From positions 186,001 to 250,000 of the forward strand of contig NZ_QOHI01000007.1 of the NCBI RefSeq assembly GCF_003319095.1: a stretch of 64,000 bases of DNA. The letters are read 5' to 3'. This stretch comes from Blastococcus sp. TBT05-19 (GTDB lineage: Bacteria; Actinomycetota; Actinomycetes; Mycobacteriales; Geodermatophilaceae). Below are positions 1-8,955 of the stretch, in pieces (within the stretch, counting starts at the first letter, position 1; each line of letters starts with the position of its first letter). A model generated the notes under the pieces. That model did no database searches, was not told the origin of the DNA, and worked only from the letters and a program-made list of their open reading frames with translations. Both the position numbers and the translations under genes were made by a program.

Positions 1-118
1 ATCCGGCGTCGGCAACTACGGCGGGGTCGAGGCGGTCGCCGAGCCGTGGCACGGCCAGCCGTACTCGGCGACGATCTCCGCTCCCCCGCTGGGCACCGTC
101 TGGTTCCTGCACGAGTAG
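1..118 (+). CDS. glgB: 1,4-alpha-glucan branching enzyme, C-terminal fragment
   Basis: Only the last 38 codons are inside the window; the reading frame enters from the left edge and stops at TAG 116-118. The visible residues include [16 protein letters not shown] and end [11 protein letters not shown], which matches the C-terminal all-beta domain of GlgB, where a PWHG motif is followed by PPLG near the end. GlgB makes the alpha-1,6 branches of glycogen in the cytoplasm. In mycobacteria glgB lies near the thioredoxin/TPR gene and the fadA4-like thiolase, as here, which supports the call. The catalytic domain cannot be checked. Confidence 0.8.
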   Translation, partial: SGVGNYGGVEAVAEPWHGQPYSATISAPPLGTVWFLHE

Positions 119-196
119 AAGGACCACCTTTCCCCCCACACCTCGCATGCTCGGCGCGGGCCCCTGAAAGGTGGCCGTTCCAGCCCGTCACCGGGC

Positions 197-1591
197 ATGC
201 TGACGCCCATGACCCTGCGCCGGGCCGCACCGCTCGCCCTCGCCGCAGTGCTCGTGAGCGGCTGTGCCGTCGAGGTGGTGCAGGGGCAGGCCTCGCCCGC
301 CGGTGATCCGGCGCTGGACGTGTCGGCCGACGAGTTCCCGGTCACCGGCGCCGGCGACGAGCCGATCGACCAGGTCGCCCGCAACGCGCTGGCCGACCTG
401 GAGACGTTCTGGCAGCAGAGCTACCCGGAGTTCTTCGGCGAGGAGTACACGCCCCTGTCGGGCGGCTACTTCTCGGTGGACTCCGAGGACCTCGACCCGG
501 GCCTCTACCCGGAGACCGGGATCGGGTGCGCGGAGCAGCCGACCGACCCCGAGGAGGTCGCCGGGAACGCCTTCTACGACCCGGTCTGCGACGTCGTCGC
601 CTACGACCGCACGCTGCTGCAGGAGCTCGCCGACGACTACGGGCGCTTCCTCGTACCGGTCGTCATGGCGCACGAGTTCGGGCACGCGATGCAGGGCCGG
701 TACGGGTTCGCCGAGCGCAGCATCCTGGACGAGACGCAGGCCGACTGCCTCGCCGGCGCCTGGACGCGCTGGGTCGCCGACGGCAACGCGGAGCACGTCA
801 CGCTCCGCGAGCCGGAGCTCGACGACGTCGTCCGGGGCTTCCTCCTGCTGCGCGACGACGTCGGCAGCGACCCCGACGACGGCGCCGCGCACGGCTCGTT
901 CTTCGACCGGGTGTCGGCGTTCTACGAGGGGTTCGAGTCCGGGCTGGCCACGTGCCGCGACGACTTCGGCGACGACCGGCTCTTCACCGCCGCCGAGTTC
1001 GATCCCACCGACCTCGCCGACCAGGGCAACGCCGACTACGACAGCCTGGTGGACTGGGTGGCGACGACGCTGCCCGCCTTCTACGACGCGATCTTCCCCG
1101 ACGCGTTCGGCGGCAGGTTCGAGGCTCCGGCGGTCGAGGCCTTCGACGGCGACGCCCCCGACTGCGCCGGTCTCGCCGACCGCGACCTCGGCTACTGCCC
1201 GGAGGACGGCACCGTCTACGTGGACGAGACCGACCTGGCCATCCCCGCGTACGACGAGATCGGCGACTTCGCCCTGGCCACCGCCCTGTCCCTGCCCTAC
1301 GCGCTGGCGGTGCGGGACCAGGCCGGGCTCTCGGTCGACGACGGCGCGGCCACCCGCTCGGCTGTCTGCCTGACCGGCTGGTACCAGGCGCAGTGGTACA
1401 CGAACGCGTTCACCGACCTCGTGGGCGCGCAGATCAGTCCCGGCGACATCGACGAGGCGGTCCAGTTCCTGCTGCAGTACGGCGTCGACGACCGCGTCTT
1501 CCCGAACGTCGACGCCTCCGGCTTCGAGCTGGTGGGCGCCTTCCGCAGCGGCTTCCTCGACGGCAGCGAGGGGTGCGACCTGACGGGGTGA
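197..1591 (+). CDS. Lipoprotein neutral zinc metallopeptidase (YpfJ-like), copy 1
   Basis: A 464-residue exported protein. The N-terminus has a signal peptide with a lipobox (LVSGC, Cys 23), so it is predicted to be anchored to the outer face of the membrane. The zinc-protease motif HEFGH lies at residues 159-163, and the downstream ETQADC segment (Glu 179) supplies a likely third zinc ligand, as in the YpfJ/neutral zinc metallopeptidase family. The substrate is unknown. Four codons downstream an ATG at 209 (MTLRRAAP) is an equally good start; neither has a clear ribosome binding site. The next gene is a paralogue, so the pair arose by tandem duplication. Confidence 0.8.
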   Translation: MLTPMTLRRAAPLALAAVLVSGCAVEVVQGQASPAGDPALDVSADEFPVTGAGDEPIDQVARNALADLETFWQQSYPEFFGEEYTPLSGGYFSVDSEDLDPGLYPETGIGCAEQPTDPEEVAGNAFYDPVCDVVAYDRTLLQELADDYGRFLVPVVMAHEFGHAMQGRYGFAERSILDETQADCLAGAWTRWVADGNAEHVTLREPELDDVVRGFLLLRDDVGSDPDDGAAHGSFFDRVSAFYEGFESGLATCRDDFGDDRLFTAAEFDPTDLADQGNADYDSLVDWVATTLPAFYDAIFPDAFGGRFEAPAVEAFDGDAPDCAGLADRDLGYCPEDGTVYVDETDLAIPAYDEIGDFALATALSLPYALAVRDQAGLSVDDGAATRSAVCLTGWYQAQWYTNAFTDLVGAQISPGDIDEAVQFLLQYGVDDRVFPNVDASGFELVGAFRSGFLDGSEGCDLTG

Positions 1592-1642
1592 CGGGCTCCC
1601 GGGTGGGTTTGCGCTCCCGCCGGGGCGGCGATGGAGGCAGGC

Positions 1643-3016
1643 ATGAAGCGGCCCGTCCTGCTGTCCGTCGCGAGCCTGCTGCTCTGCGGCCTCATCAGCG
1701 CCTGCGGCGTCGTGGTGGTGGGGGGCACGCCGAGCGCGGTCGGCCCGGCGCCGTCCGACGCCCCGCCCGGGGAGGTCACGGTCGTGGGCGCCACGGACGA
1801 ACCGGTGGACGAGCTGGCCCGCAACGCCCTGGCCGACCTGCAGGGCTTCTGGGCCGAGCAGTTCCCGGACGCGTACGGCGACCGCTTCGCGCCGCTGCAG
1901 GGCGGCTACTTCAGCGTCGACCCCGGCGACGTCGACCCCCGCGACTACCCGCAGGGCGTCGGTTGCGGAGCCGACCCGCGCGAGTCGGAGAACAACGCGT
2001 TCTACTGCCAGGCGCCCGACCAGCCCAACTCGGACTCGATCACCTACGACCGCGCGTTCCTCGCCGAGCTGGCCGACGGCTACGGCCGCTTCCTGCCGGC
2101 GCTGGTGATGGCGCACGAGTTCGGCCACGCCGTCCAGGGCCGGGTCGGCACCCCGGGACCCTCCATCGCCACCGAGACCCAGGCCGACTGCTTCGCCGGC
2201 GCCTGGAGCGCGTGGGTCGCCGACGGGCAGGCCGAGCACTCGCAGCTGCGGGAGAGCGAGCTCGACGACCTCCTGCGCGGCTACTTCCTGCTCCGCGACC
2301 CGGTCGGCACGAGCCCGGCCGAGCAGTCGGCGCACGGCTCCTACTTCGACCGGGTGTCGGCGTTCCAGGAGGGGTTCGACGACGGGCCGACGGCCTGCCG
2401 GGACCGGTTCGGGCGCGACCGGGTGTTCACCCAGGGCACCTTCCGCGACGAGGACCTGCTCACCCAGGGCAACGCCCCCTACGACCAGCTGGTCGACCTG
2501 GTCGGTGACGCCCTCCCCGTGTTCTGGGACAGCGCCTTCGCCCAGGTCTTCGACGAGGACTTCGACGCCCCGCCCGTCGAGGCCTTCACCGGGGCCGCCC
2601 CGGACTGCGCGCCGTCGGACCGCGACCTCGTCTACTGCGCCGACGGCAACGTCGTCGGCTACGACGAGGGGCTCACGACCGACGCCTACGAGCTCGGCGA
2701 CTACGCGGTCGCGACCGCCCTCTCCATCCCCTACGCCCTGGGCGCGCGGGACCAGCTCGGACTGGACCCGGCGGACCCGGACGCGATCCGCTCGGCCGTG
2801 TGCCTCACCGGCTGGTTCAGCGCCGCTGTCTTCAACCGCCAGGTCCCCGACGTGCTCATCTCACCGGGCGACCTGGACGAGAGCGTGCTCTTCCTGCTCA
2901 CGTACGGCGTCGAGGAGGACGTGCTGGGTGCCGCCGAGCTCTCGGGCTTCCAGCTGGTCGACGTCTTCCGCGGCGGCTTCGTCGAGGGCGCCGCGGCCTG
3001 CGACGTAGGGGTCTAG
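1643..3016 (+). CDS. Lipoprotein neutral zinc metallopeptidase (YpfJ-like), copy 2
   Basis: This is a paralogue of the gene just upstream, with the same order of conserved blocks (ARNALADL, QGGYFSVD, HEFGHAVQGR, ETQADCFAGAW, CLTGW, SPGDLDE). Start 1643 is chosen because GGAGG at 1633-1637 sits five bases before it; an in-frame ATG at 1631 lacks this. A signal peptide ends in the lipobox LISAC (Cys 21). HEFGH is at residues 158-162 and the probable third ligand is Glu 178. It is predicted to be a membrane-anchored extracytoplasmic zinc protease of unknown substrate. Its stop overlaps the stop of the convergent thioredoxin gene in a CTAG tetranucleotide. Confidence 0.82.
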   Translation: MKRPVLLSVASLLLCGLISACGVVVVGGTPSAVGPAPSDAPPGEVTVVGATDEPVDELARNALADLQGFWAEQFPDAYGDRFAPLQGGYFSVDPGDVDPRDYPQGVGCGADPRESENNAFYCQAPDQPNSDSITYDRAFLAELADGYGRFLPALVMAHEFGHAVQGRVGTPGPSIATETQADCFAGAWSAWVADGQAEHSQLRESELDDLLRGYFLLRDPVGTSPAEQSAHGSYFDRVSAFQEGFDDGPTACRDRFGRDRVFTQGTFRDEDLLTQGNAPYDQLVDLVGDALPVFWDSAFAQVFDEDFDAPPVEAFTGAAPDCAPSDRDLVYCADGNVVGYDEGLTTDAYELGDYAVATALSIPYALGARDQLGLDPADPDAIRSAVCLTGWFSAAVFNRQVPDVLISPGDLDESVLFLLTYGVEEDVLGAAELSGFQLVDVFRGGFVEGAAACDVGV

Positions 3017-3990
3017 AAGAGGGCGGTCATGAGGGCGCGGCGGGCGGCACCGACGCGGGGGTCCTCGTCGCCGACGATGCCGAACAGCTCCACCAGGTGC
3101 TGGCGGGCCTGGTCGCGGTCCTCGCCGGCGCTGCGGCGGACGACGTCGAGCAGCCGGTCGAAGGCGGCCTCGATGTTGCCGGTGCCGAGCAGGAAGTCCG
3201 CCGCGCGGGTCTGCGCGGTGACGTCGTCGGGTGCGGCGTCGGCGGCGTCGAGCGCGTCGGGCCCCGCCTCTTCGGCACGGCGGAACAGCTGGACCTGGCG
3301 CAGCGCGATGCCGGCGTCGGGGTGGTCGGGCTCCTCGGCCAGGATCGCCTGGTACGCGGCCTCGGCCCCGGCCAGGTCACCCCGCTCCAAGGCTGCCTCG
3401 GCGGCGTCGAGGCGCGGGTCCTCCGCCGCCTCCTCGGGGGCCGGCCCGCCGGGGACCGCGCCGCCCGTGGTCGCCTGCACGAGCTCGGTGACGAACTGGC
3501 GGGCCTGCTCCTCGGGGATCGCGCCGGTGAACTCGGCGACGAGCTGGCCCTGCCAGACCGCCTTGACCGCCGGGATGCCCTGCACGCGCAGCCCCTGCGC
3601 CAGCGCGGGGTTCGCCTCGACGTCGACCTTCGCCAGCACCCAGGACCCGCCGCCCTCGACGGCGAGCGCCTCGAGCACCGGGGAGAGCTGCTTGCAGGGT
3701 CCGCACCACTCGGCCCACAGGTCGAGCACGACCGGCACCTGGAAGGACCGGTCGAGCACCTCGGCCTGGAAGGTTGCCTCGGTGACGTCGACGACGGCGC
3801 CCCCGGGTGCGCCGGCCGGAGCCGAGGCGCTCGGCGGCGGTGCCGCCTGGGCGCGCGCGGCCGCGTCGGAGCGGGCCTTGACCGCGGCCAGGTCGACGGC
3901 GCCGGCCATGGCGGCGGCCATCTGCGCCTGCTGGGCCTGCGCGCGCGGGTCGGGACGTCCGGGGCGGGTGGGCTGCATGACCTCGATCAT
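3013..3990 (-). CDS. Thioredoxin-domain protein with TPR-like C-terminus (YbbN/CnoX-like)
   Basis: This 325-residue cytoplasmic protein has an Ala/Pro-rich N-terminal stretch (about 1-65), a thioredoxin fold with the intact active site WCGPCK (Cys 96 and Cys 99), and a helical tetratricopeptide-like C-terminus (about 190-325) containing LDAAEAALERGDLAGAEAAYQAIL. That order matches YbbN/CnoX co-chaperones, which hold oxidised or unfolded clients; the mycobacterial counterpart near fadA4 and glgB is Rv1324. Unlike E. coli YbbN, the full CxxC is kept, so redox activity is possible. A second start at Met 5 is possible. The gene is convergent with the metallopeptidase and shares a CTAG stop overlap with it. 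Confidence 0.85.
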   Translation of the reverse strand: MIEVMQPTRPGRPDPRAQAQQAQMAAAMAGAVDLAAVKARSDAAARAQAAPPPSASAPAGAPGGAVVDVTEATFQAEVLDRSFQVPVVLDLWAEWCGPCKQLSPVLEALAVEGGGSWVLAKVDVEANPALAQGLRVQGIPAVKAVWQGQLVAEFTGAIPEEQARQFVTELVQATTGGAVPGGPAPEEAAEDPRLDAAEAALERGDLAGAEAAYQAILAEEPDHPDAGIALRQVQLFRRAEEAGPDALDAADAAPDDVTAQTRAADFLLGTGNIEAAFDRLLDVVRRSAGEDRDQARQHLVELFGIVGDEDPRVGAARRALMTALF

Positions 3991-4031
3991 CCCACCCCGG
4001 ACGCACCGGCCCTACCCGGCACCGGAACGGC

Positions 4032-6779
4032 TCAGCGCCCACCGGTGAAGTGGACGACCTGCTGGAACGTCGGCCGGTTCTGCCAGTCGATGTCCCGCAC
4101 GCCGACCAGGCCCGCGGTGGTGGCCCGGATGTCGTCGATGTGCTTGTCGTAGGTCAGCTCCGACACCGAGGACGCCCCCTGCTCGCCCAGGACCCGGTCC
4201 ACCGCGGTCCGCAACGACGCCCGCAGGTCCTCGGCGCAGGCGGTGGCGTCCCCGCCGCCGCAGTAGGTGCGCGACCAGGCACCCGGGTCGCTGCCGCGCA
4301 CCCGGTCGAGGTCCTTCGCCACGTAGCCGTACCAGGCCACCCCGTTCCACGCCGAGCCCAGGCCCTGGCGCGGGTGGTCGTCCAGCCGCTGGGGCAGCTC
4401 GTCGACGAGATCGCCGAGCGTGCCGCGGAGCAGGTCCTGGGCGGCGCCAGGTGCGTCCACGCCCCACCAGGCGTCGAAGAGCGCGATCGCGGCCTCGTCG
4501 GAGTACGCGCCGTCCCGGTCGCGGTCGAGCCGGTGCGCGCCCCGCTCCACCCAGCCGCTCAGCAGGGCCACGGCCTCGGCCAGCTCCGGGTCGTCGCCGA
4601 CGACGCCGAGCAGCGCCGGCAGCGTGTGCACCGCCCGGGAGTCGACGGTCGCGGCGTCCTGCACGGCAGCGGCCAGCGAGGTCGCCGTGACCCCGCCGTC
4701 GGCGGTCAGCACGTCCAGGCGGTCGGAGAGCGCCAGGCTGCGGTGGATCGGCCCGTAGCCCCACTGGTCGTCGGCCGCGCCGAACCCCGGCGCCTGCTTG
4801 TTGTTCCAGCTGACCAGGTAGCCGGTCGGCGGGTTGACCTCCTGCGGGTGCTCGTCGACGCCGAGCCAGCCCTGCCAGTCGTAGGCGGCATCCCCCCAGC
4901 GCGGCAGGTGCGGGTCGGTGCCCTCGGCGCGCACCGGGAGCCGGCCCGACGAGTAGTACGCGATGTCGGTGTCGTCGACGTAGAACCAGTTGAACGTGTA
5001 GTCGATGGCCGCGGCCGCCGTCCGGAAGCCGGCGGCGTCCCGCACGTGGTCGGGGTTGCCGAGCCGCTCGAAGCCCAGCGCGGAGTCGAGCTCGCGGCCG
5101 TAGGTGCTCCGCTGGTGCACGATGCCGACCGGCTCCCCGTCGACCGTGGTGCGCAGCTGGACGATGCCGTGCTCGGTGCGCAGGACCAGGAAGCGGTAGG
5201 TCTGCGGCAGGCCCGGGCCGGCGGGGTTGGGCACCGCGGTCTCCTCGTGCACGTGCCGGTCCATCGGCACGCAGGCGCCGCCGCCGTCGAGGTAGTGCTC
5301 CGACTCCACGGTGGGCGCGCTGCCGTCCGGCTCGCACAGCCGCACCACCACGGTGTCCACGAGGTCGCTGCCGGCGCTGGTGGCCGACCAGGCGTAGTCC
5401 ACCCCGCGGCCGAGCTGGACGACCAGGCTGGTGCCCGCGAAGGAGACGCCGCGCGCCCGGATGCCCGGAGCGACGACCGCCTGCTCGGTCAGCAGCTGCG
5501 GCGCGAAGTACCCGGTTTGCGGGCCGAAGACGGCGACCGGGTGGCCGTCGGCGGTGCGGTCGGCGGACACCAGCGCGGCGTTGCTCATGCCGTCGGGCAC
5601 CGCCCCCAGGTCGATCGTCCCGAACGGACCGTCCAGGGTCATGGGCCGGCCGCCGTCGGTGCGCCCGTCGAGGCTGTCGAGGGTGGGCGGCGGGACGAGC
5701 CCGGACCCGGCGTCGGCTCCCGTCCCCGGCGCCGTCGGGCCGTCGAGGTCGGGCAGCGCGACACCCGGCTTCGTCGGGTCGACCGGCCCGCCGCCGTAGG
5801 GCGTCGGCACGGTCGAGGTGGTCGGCGCCTGCGGGTCGTCGGTCAGCCGCAGGTCGTCGAAGACCCGCCGTCCCTCCTCGGCACCGAACCGGTCCTGGAG
5901 CTGCTGCAGCCACCGGGCGTTGGCGAACTCCGCGCCCCCGCCCTTGCCGAAGATGCCGCCGACCAGCGACGCCACGTAGACGACGTCGGCACGGTCCCAG
6001 GGCTCGGGCGCCTTCTGCAGGGCCGCGTACTCGACCGGGCAGTCCGGCCCGACCGGGCCGACCGGGCACAGCTCCTGCTGGGCGGCGTTGATGCCGGCCA
6101 GGTAGGCGTCCAGCGCGGCGACCAGTCGCCGGCCCTCCTCGCCGAACCGCTCCTCGGCGTCCGCGATCTGCTGCTCGGCCTCCTCCTCGGTGTAGAAGGC
6201 GGCGCGCAGCTGCTCCTGGTCCATGGCCGCGTTGGCCTCGCTGGGGCCGAGGAACTCCGCGGCGCGGGCCGCCCCGACGTGCCGCAGCAGGTCCATGAGG
6301 AACATGCGGTCCTTGGTGCCGGCGTAGCCCGAGCCCCAGGCGGCGTCCTCCCGGGTCTTCCCCTCGATGTACGGCACACCGAAGGAGTCCCACTTGATGA
6401 CGACGCCGGGCTTCGGCCTGTCGACCCGCACGGCGTCCTTGTTCTTCAAGGTGAGCGGCGCGTCCTTGTAGTAGCTGCCCAGGTCGCCCGGCGTGAGCGC
6501 GGTGAGGTCGGCGCGGTTGAGGGCGTCGTACATCTCCAGCTGGTCGGCGAAGTTCGCCGGTGCGTTCTCGCCGTCGACGGCGCGGCGGTTCTGCGGGTCC
6601 CCGGCCGCGACGACGGCTGCCTCGGCGGCGTTGATCGACCCCGACTGGCCCGGCGGCAGGATGTTCAGGACCCCTGGCTGGTCACCGTGCTTCCCGCTCG
6701 ACCCGGGGGTCGCCCCGGCCGGCGTGGAGAGCCCGGCCAGGACGACCGCTCCGGTCACCAGAACTGCCACGCGCCGCAT
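4032..6779 (-). CDS. Secreted penicillin acylase family (Ntn) hydrolase
   Basis: This 915-residue protein has a Sec signal peptide (MRRVAVLVTG...PAGA) and the architecture of the penicillin acylase/acyl-homoserine-lactone acylase family. An alpha chain of about 370 residues ends in a Pro/Gly/Asp-rich linker. It is followed by GMSNAALVS, where Ser 399 is the expected N-terminal nucleophile after self-cleavage, and then a long beta chain. Such enzymes hydrolyse amide-linked acyl groups (beta-lactams, acyl-homoserine lactones, or unknown substrates); the substrate cannot be read from sequence. GGGGAGA lies just upstream of ATG 6779. The length exceeds classical PGA (about 850) mainly through the linker. 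It appears to be transcribed alone. Confidence 0.85.
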   Translation of the reverse strand: MRRVAVLVTGAVVLAGLSTPAGATPGSSGKHGDQPGVLNILPPGQSGSINAAEAAVVAAGDPQNRRAVDGENAPANFADQLEMYDALNRADLTALTPGDLGSYYKDAPLTLKNKDAVRVDRPKPGVVIKWDSFGVPYIEGKTREDAAWGSGYAGTKDRMFLMDLLRHVGAARAAEFLGPSEANAAMDQEQLRAAFYTEEEAEQQIADAEERFGEEGRRLVAALDAYLAGINAAQQELCPVGPVGPDCPVEYAALQKAPEPWDRADVVYVASLVGGIFGKGGGAEFANARWLQQLQDRFGAEEGRRVFDDLRLTDDPQAPTTSTVPTPYGGGPVDPTKPGVALPDLDGPTAPGTGADAGSGLVPPPTLDSLDGRTDGGRPMTLDGPFGTIDLGAVPDGMSNAALVSADRTADGHPVAVFGPQTGYFAPQLLTEQAVVAPGIRARGVSFAGTSLVVQLGRGVDYAWSATSAGSDLVDTVVVRLCEPDGSAPTVESEHYLDGGGACVPMDRHVHEETAVPNPAGPGLPQTYRFLVLRTEHGIVQLRTTVDGEPVGIVHQRSTYGRELDSALGFERLGNPDHVRDAAGFRTAAAAIDYTFNWFYVDDTDIAYYSSGRLPVRAEGTDPHLPRWGDAAYDWQGWLGVDEHPQEVNPPTGYLVSWNNKQAPGFGAADDQWGYGPIHRSLALSDRLDVLTADGGVTATSLAAAVQDAATVDSRAVHTLPALLGVVGDDPELAEAVALLSGWVERGAHRLDRDRDGAYSDEAAIALFDAWWGVDAPGAAQDLLRGTLGDLVDELPQRLDDHPRQGLGSAWNGVAWYGYVAKDLDRVRGSDPGAWSRTYCGGGDATACAEDLRASLRTAVDRVLGEQGASSVSELTYDKHIDDIRATTAGLVGVRDIDWQNRPTFQQVVHFTGGR

Positions 6780-6847
6780 CCAGATCTCCCCGGTCGAGGG
6801 TGGTGTTGCTGTGTGAACGACGACACACCTACCGGGTTACGCCCAGG

Positions 6848-7210
6848 TCAGGCCTCCGCCCAGACGCCGAGCTCGTTGCCCGACGGGTCGCGGAAGTGGA
6901 ACCGGCGCCCACCCGGGAACGGGTAGGGGCCCTCGACCACGCTGCCGCCGGCGGCCTCGACCGCGGCCGCGGTGGCGTCGAGGTCGGTGGAGAAGAGCAG
7001 CACGAGCGGCCCGCCGGCGCGCGGTCCCGCGGGGTCGAGGCGGAGCCCCCCGGCCTCCCGCTCGCTCCCCGGTGCGCGGAAGCCGGCGTACTCCGGCCCG
7101 TAGGCGGTGAACACCCAGCCGAACGCGTCGGCGTAGAAGCGCTGCGCCTGCTGCAGGTCGAGAACGGTCAGCTCGACGTAGTCGATGGAGTGGTGCGGGG
7201 AGTCGGCCAT
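6848..7210 (-). CDS. VOC (glyoxalase/bleomycin-resistance fold) protein
   Basis: This 120-residue single-domain protein has the paired beta-alpha-beta-beta-beta pattern of the vicinal oxygen chelate superfamily. The first half begins IDYVELTVLDLQQAQRFYADAFGW and the second ends FHFRDPSGNELGVWAE, where Glu is a typical metal-ligand position. Members range from glyoxalases to dioxygenases and binding proteins, so no reaction is assigned. CACGAT lies six bases before the ATG, a weak leaderless -10-like hexamer. It lies 25 bases downstream of the icmA stop on the same strand and could be read through from that gene. Confidence 0.75.
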   Translation of the reverse strand: MADSPHHSIDYVELTVLDLQQAQRFYADAFGWVFTAYGPEYAGFRAPGSEREAGGLRLDPAGPRAGGPLVLLFSTDLDATAAAVEAAGGSVVEGPYPFPGGRRFHFRDPSGNELGVWAEA

Positions 7211-7235
7211 GCGGGGATCGTGCCGCAGGGGTGCG

Positions 7236-8915
7236 TCAGAAACGGGCGGGTTCGGTGTAGGTGCCCCACTCGGCGCGCAGGGCGTCGCAGATCTCGCCGA
7301 GGCTGGCCTCGGCCCGGACCGCGTCGAGCATCGCGGGGACCATGTTCTCCCCGGTGCGCGACACCTCGACCATGCGGGCGACGGCGGCGCGGGCGGCCTC
7401 GTCGTCCCGGGCGGCGCGGCGCCCGGCCAGCTCGGCCTTCTGGTCGACCTCCACCTGGTGGCTGACCCGCAGGATCTCCAGCTTGTCGTGGGCGTCGACC
7501 GAGCCGGTCAGCGTGTTGACGCCGACGACCTTCTTGTCGCCCTTCTCCAGCGCCCGCTGGTAGACGAAGGCCGCCTCGGCGATCTCACCGGTGAAGTACC
7601 CGTCCTCGATGCCGCGCAGGATGCCGGCGGTGATGCTCCCGTCCGACCCCATGTCGCGGATGCGGGTGAAGATCTCCTCCGCCTGCCGCTCGATGTCGTC
7701 GGTCAGCGCCTCGACGTACCAGCTGCCACCGAGCGGGTCGGCCACGTTCATGACGCCGGTCTCCTCGGCGATCACCTGCTGGGTGCGCAGCGCGATCTGC
7801 GCGGCCTTGGCGCTGGGCAGCGCGAGCACCTCGTCGAGGGCGTTGGTGTGCAGCGACTGCGTACCGCCGAGGACGGCGGACAGCGCCTCCACCGCCGTGC
7901 GCACGATGTTGTTGTCGGGCTGCTGCGCGGTGAGCGAGACACCGGCGGTCTGGGTGTGGAACCGCAGCTGCTGCGCCTTCTCCGTCTGCGCCCCGTAGAC
8001 GTCGCGCAGCCACCGGGCCCAGATGCGGCGGGCGGCGCGGAACTTGGCGATCTCCTCGAAGAAGTCGATGTGCGCGTCGAAGAAGAAGGAGAGGCCGGGG
8101 GCGAACTGCTCGATGTCCAGCCCCCGCGAGAGACCCAGCTCCACGTAGGCGAACCCGTCGGCGAGCGTGTAGGCGAGCTCCTGCGCGGCGGTCGAGCCGG
8201 CCTCGCGGATGTGGTAGCCGGAGACGCTGATGGGCTTGTACGCCGGGATGTTCTCCGCGCAGTACTCCATCAGGTCGCCGATCAGGCGCAGGTGCGGCTC
8301 CGGGGCGAAGAGCCACTCCTTCTGCGCGATGTACTCCTTGAAGATGTCGGTCTGCAGCGTGCCGTTGAGCTTCCCGACGTCGGCGCCCTGGCGCTCGGCA
8401 GCCACCAGGTACATGCAGAAGACCGGCACGGCGGGGCCGCTGATCGTCATCGACGTCGTCGTGGCCTCGAGGTCGATGCCGTCGAAGAGCACGTCCATGT
8501 CGGCGGCGGTGTCGATGGCGACGCCGCAGTGCCCGACCTCGCCGAGGGCCCGCGGGTCGTCGGAGTCCCGGCCCATGAGGGTGGGCATGTCGAAGGCGAC
8601 GCTGAGGCCACCGCCGCCCTCGGCCAGGATCATCTTGTAGCGCTCGTTGGTCTGCTTCGCGTTCCCGAAGCCGGCGAACTGGCGGATCGTCCACGCCCGG
8701 CCGCGGTAGCCGGTGGCGTGCAGGCCCCGGGTGAAGGGGAACTCCCCCGGGTAGCCGATCCGCTCGAAGCCCTCGACCGCGGACTCGTCGGCCGGCCCGT
8801 AGACCGGCGCCACCTCGACCCCGGACAGGGTCGTGAAGTCGGCGTCCCGCACCCGCCCGGCGGCGAGCGCCGCGTCGTACCGCTGCTGCCACCGCTGCTG
8901 GGCGTCCTGGGTCAT
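7236..8915 (-). CDS. icmA: Isobutyryl-CoA mutase, large (catalytic) subunit
   Basis: This 559-residue B12-dependent acyl-CoA mutase catalytic chain has no C-terminal cobalamin domain, so it needs a separate small subunit (IcmB), not seen in this window. Two positions identify the substrate. Phe 80 (in TIRQFAGF) and Gln 198 (in EYIAQKEW) replace the Tyr 89 and Arg 207 that bind the carboxylate in methylmalonyl-CoA mutase; Phe80/Gln198 are the known isobutyryl-CoA mutase residues, at identical numbering. The enzyme interconverts isobutyryl- and n-butyryl-CoA, linking valine breakdown to butyryl-CoA. A -10-like TACTAT seven bases before ATG 8915 suggests a leaderless transcript, and a palindrome over that promoter implies control by the upstream MarR gene. 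Confidence 0.88.
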   Translation of the reverse strand: MTQDAQQRWQQRYDAALAAGRVRDADFTTLSGVEVAPVYGPADESAVEGFERIGYPGEFPFTRGLHATGYRGRAWTIRQFAGFGNAKQTNERYKMILAEGGGGLSVAFDMPTLMGRDSDDPRALGEVGHCGVAIDTAADMDVLFDGIDLEATTTSMTISGPAVPVFCMYLVAAERQGADVGKLNGTLQTDIFKEYIAQKEWLFAPEPHLRLIGDLMEYCAENIPAYKPISVSGYHIREAGSTAAQELAYTLADGFAYVELGLSRGLDIEQFAPGLSFFFDAHIDFFEEIAKFRAARRIWARWLRDVYGAQTEKAQQLRFHTQTAGVSLTAQQPDNNIVRTAVEALSAVLGGTQSLHTNALDEVLALPSAKAAQIALRTQQVIAEETGVMNVADPLGGSWYVEALTDDIERQAEEIFTRIRDMGSDGSITAGILRGIEDGYFTGEIAEAAFVYQRALEKGDKKVVGVNTLTGSVDAHDKLEILRVSHQVEVDQKAELAGRRAARDDEAARAAVARMVEVSRTGENMVPAMLDAVRAEASLGEICDALRAEWGTYTEPARF

Positions 8916-8921
8916 GCCCGA

Positions 8922-8943
8922 GATAGTAGGACGTCCAACTATC
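8922..8943. promoter_or_regulatory. Palindromic operator overlapping the icmA promoter
   Basis: The half-sites GATAGT (8922-8927) and ACTATC (8938-8943) flank the palindromic core GGACGTCC, giving a 22-bp inverted repeat with only one mismatched symmetric pair. On the minus strand it contains TACTAT (8923-8928), a good actinobacterial -10 seven bases before the icmA ATG. It lies just after the marR stop. Length and symmetry suit a MarR dimer. Confidence 0.7.
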
Positions 8944-8955
8944 GTGTGTCGACGG

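Noticed and set aside
4050-6926. A plus-strand frame of about 950 codons opposite the penicillin acylase gene
   Set aside because: It has no family resemblance and its composition mirrors the antisense of a high-GC gene.
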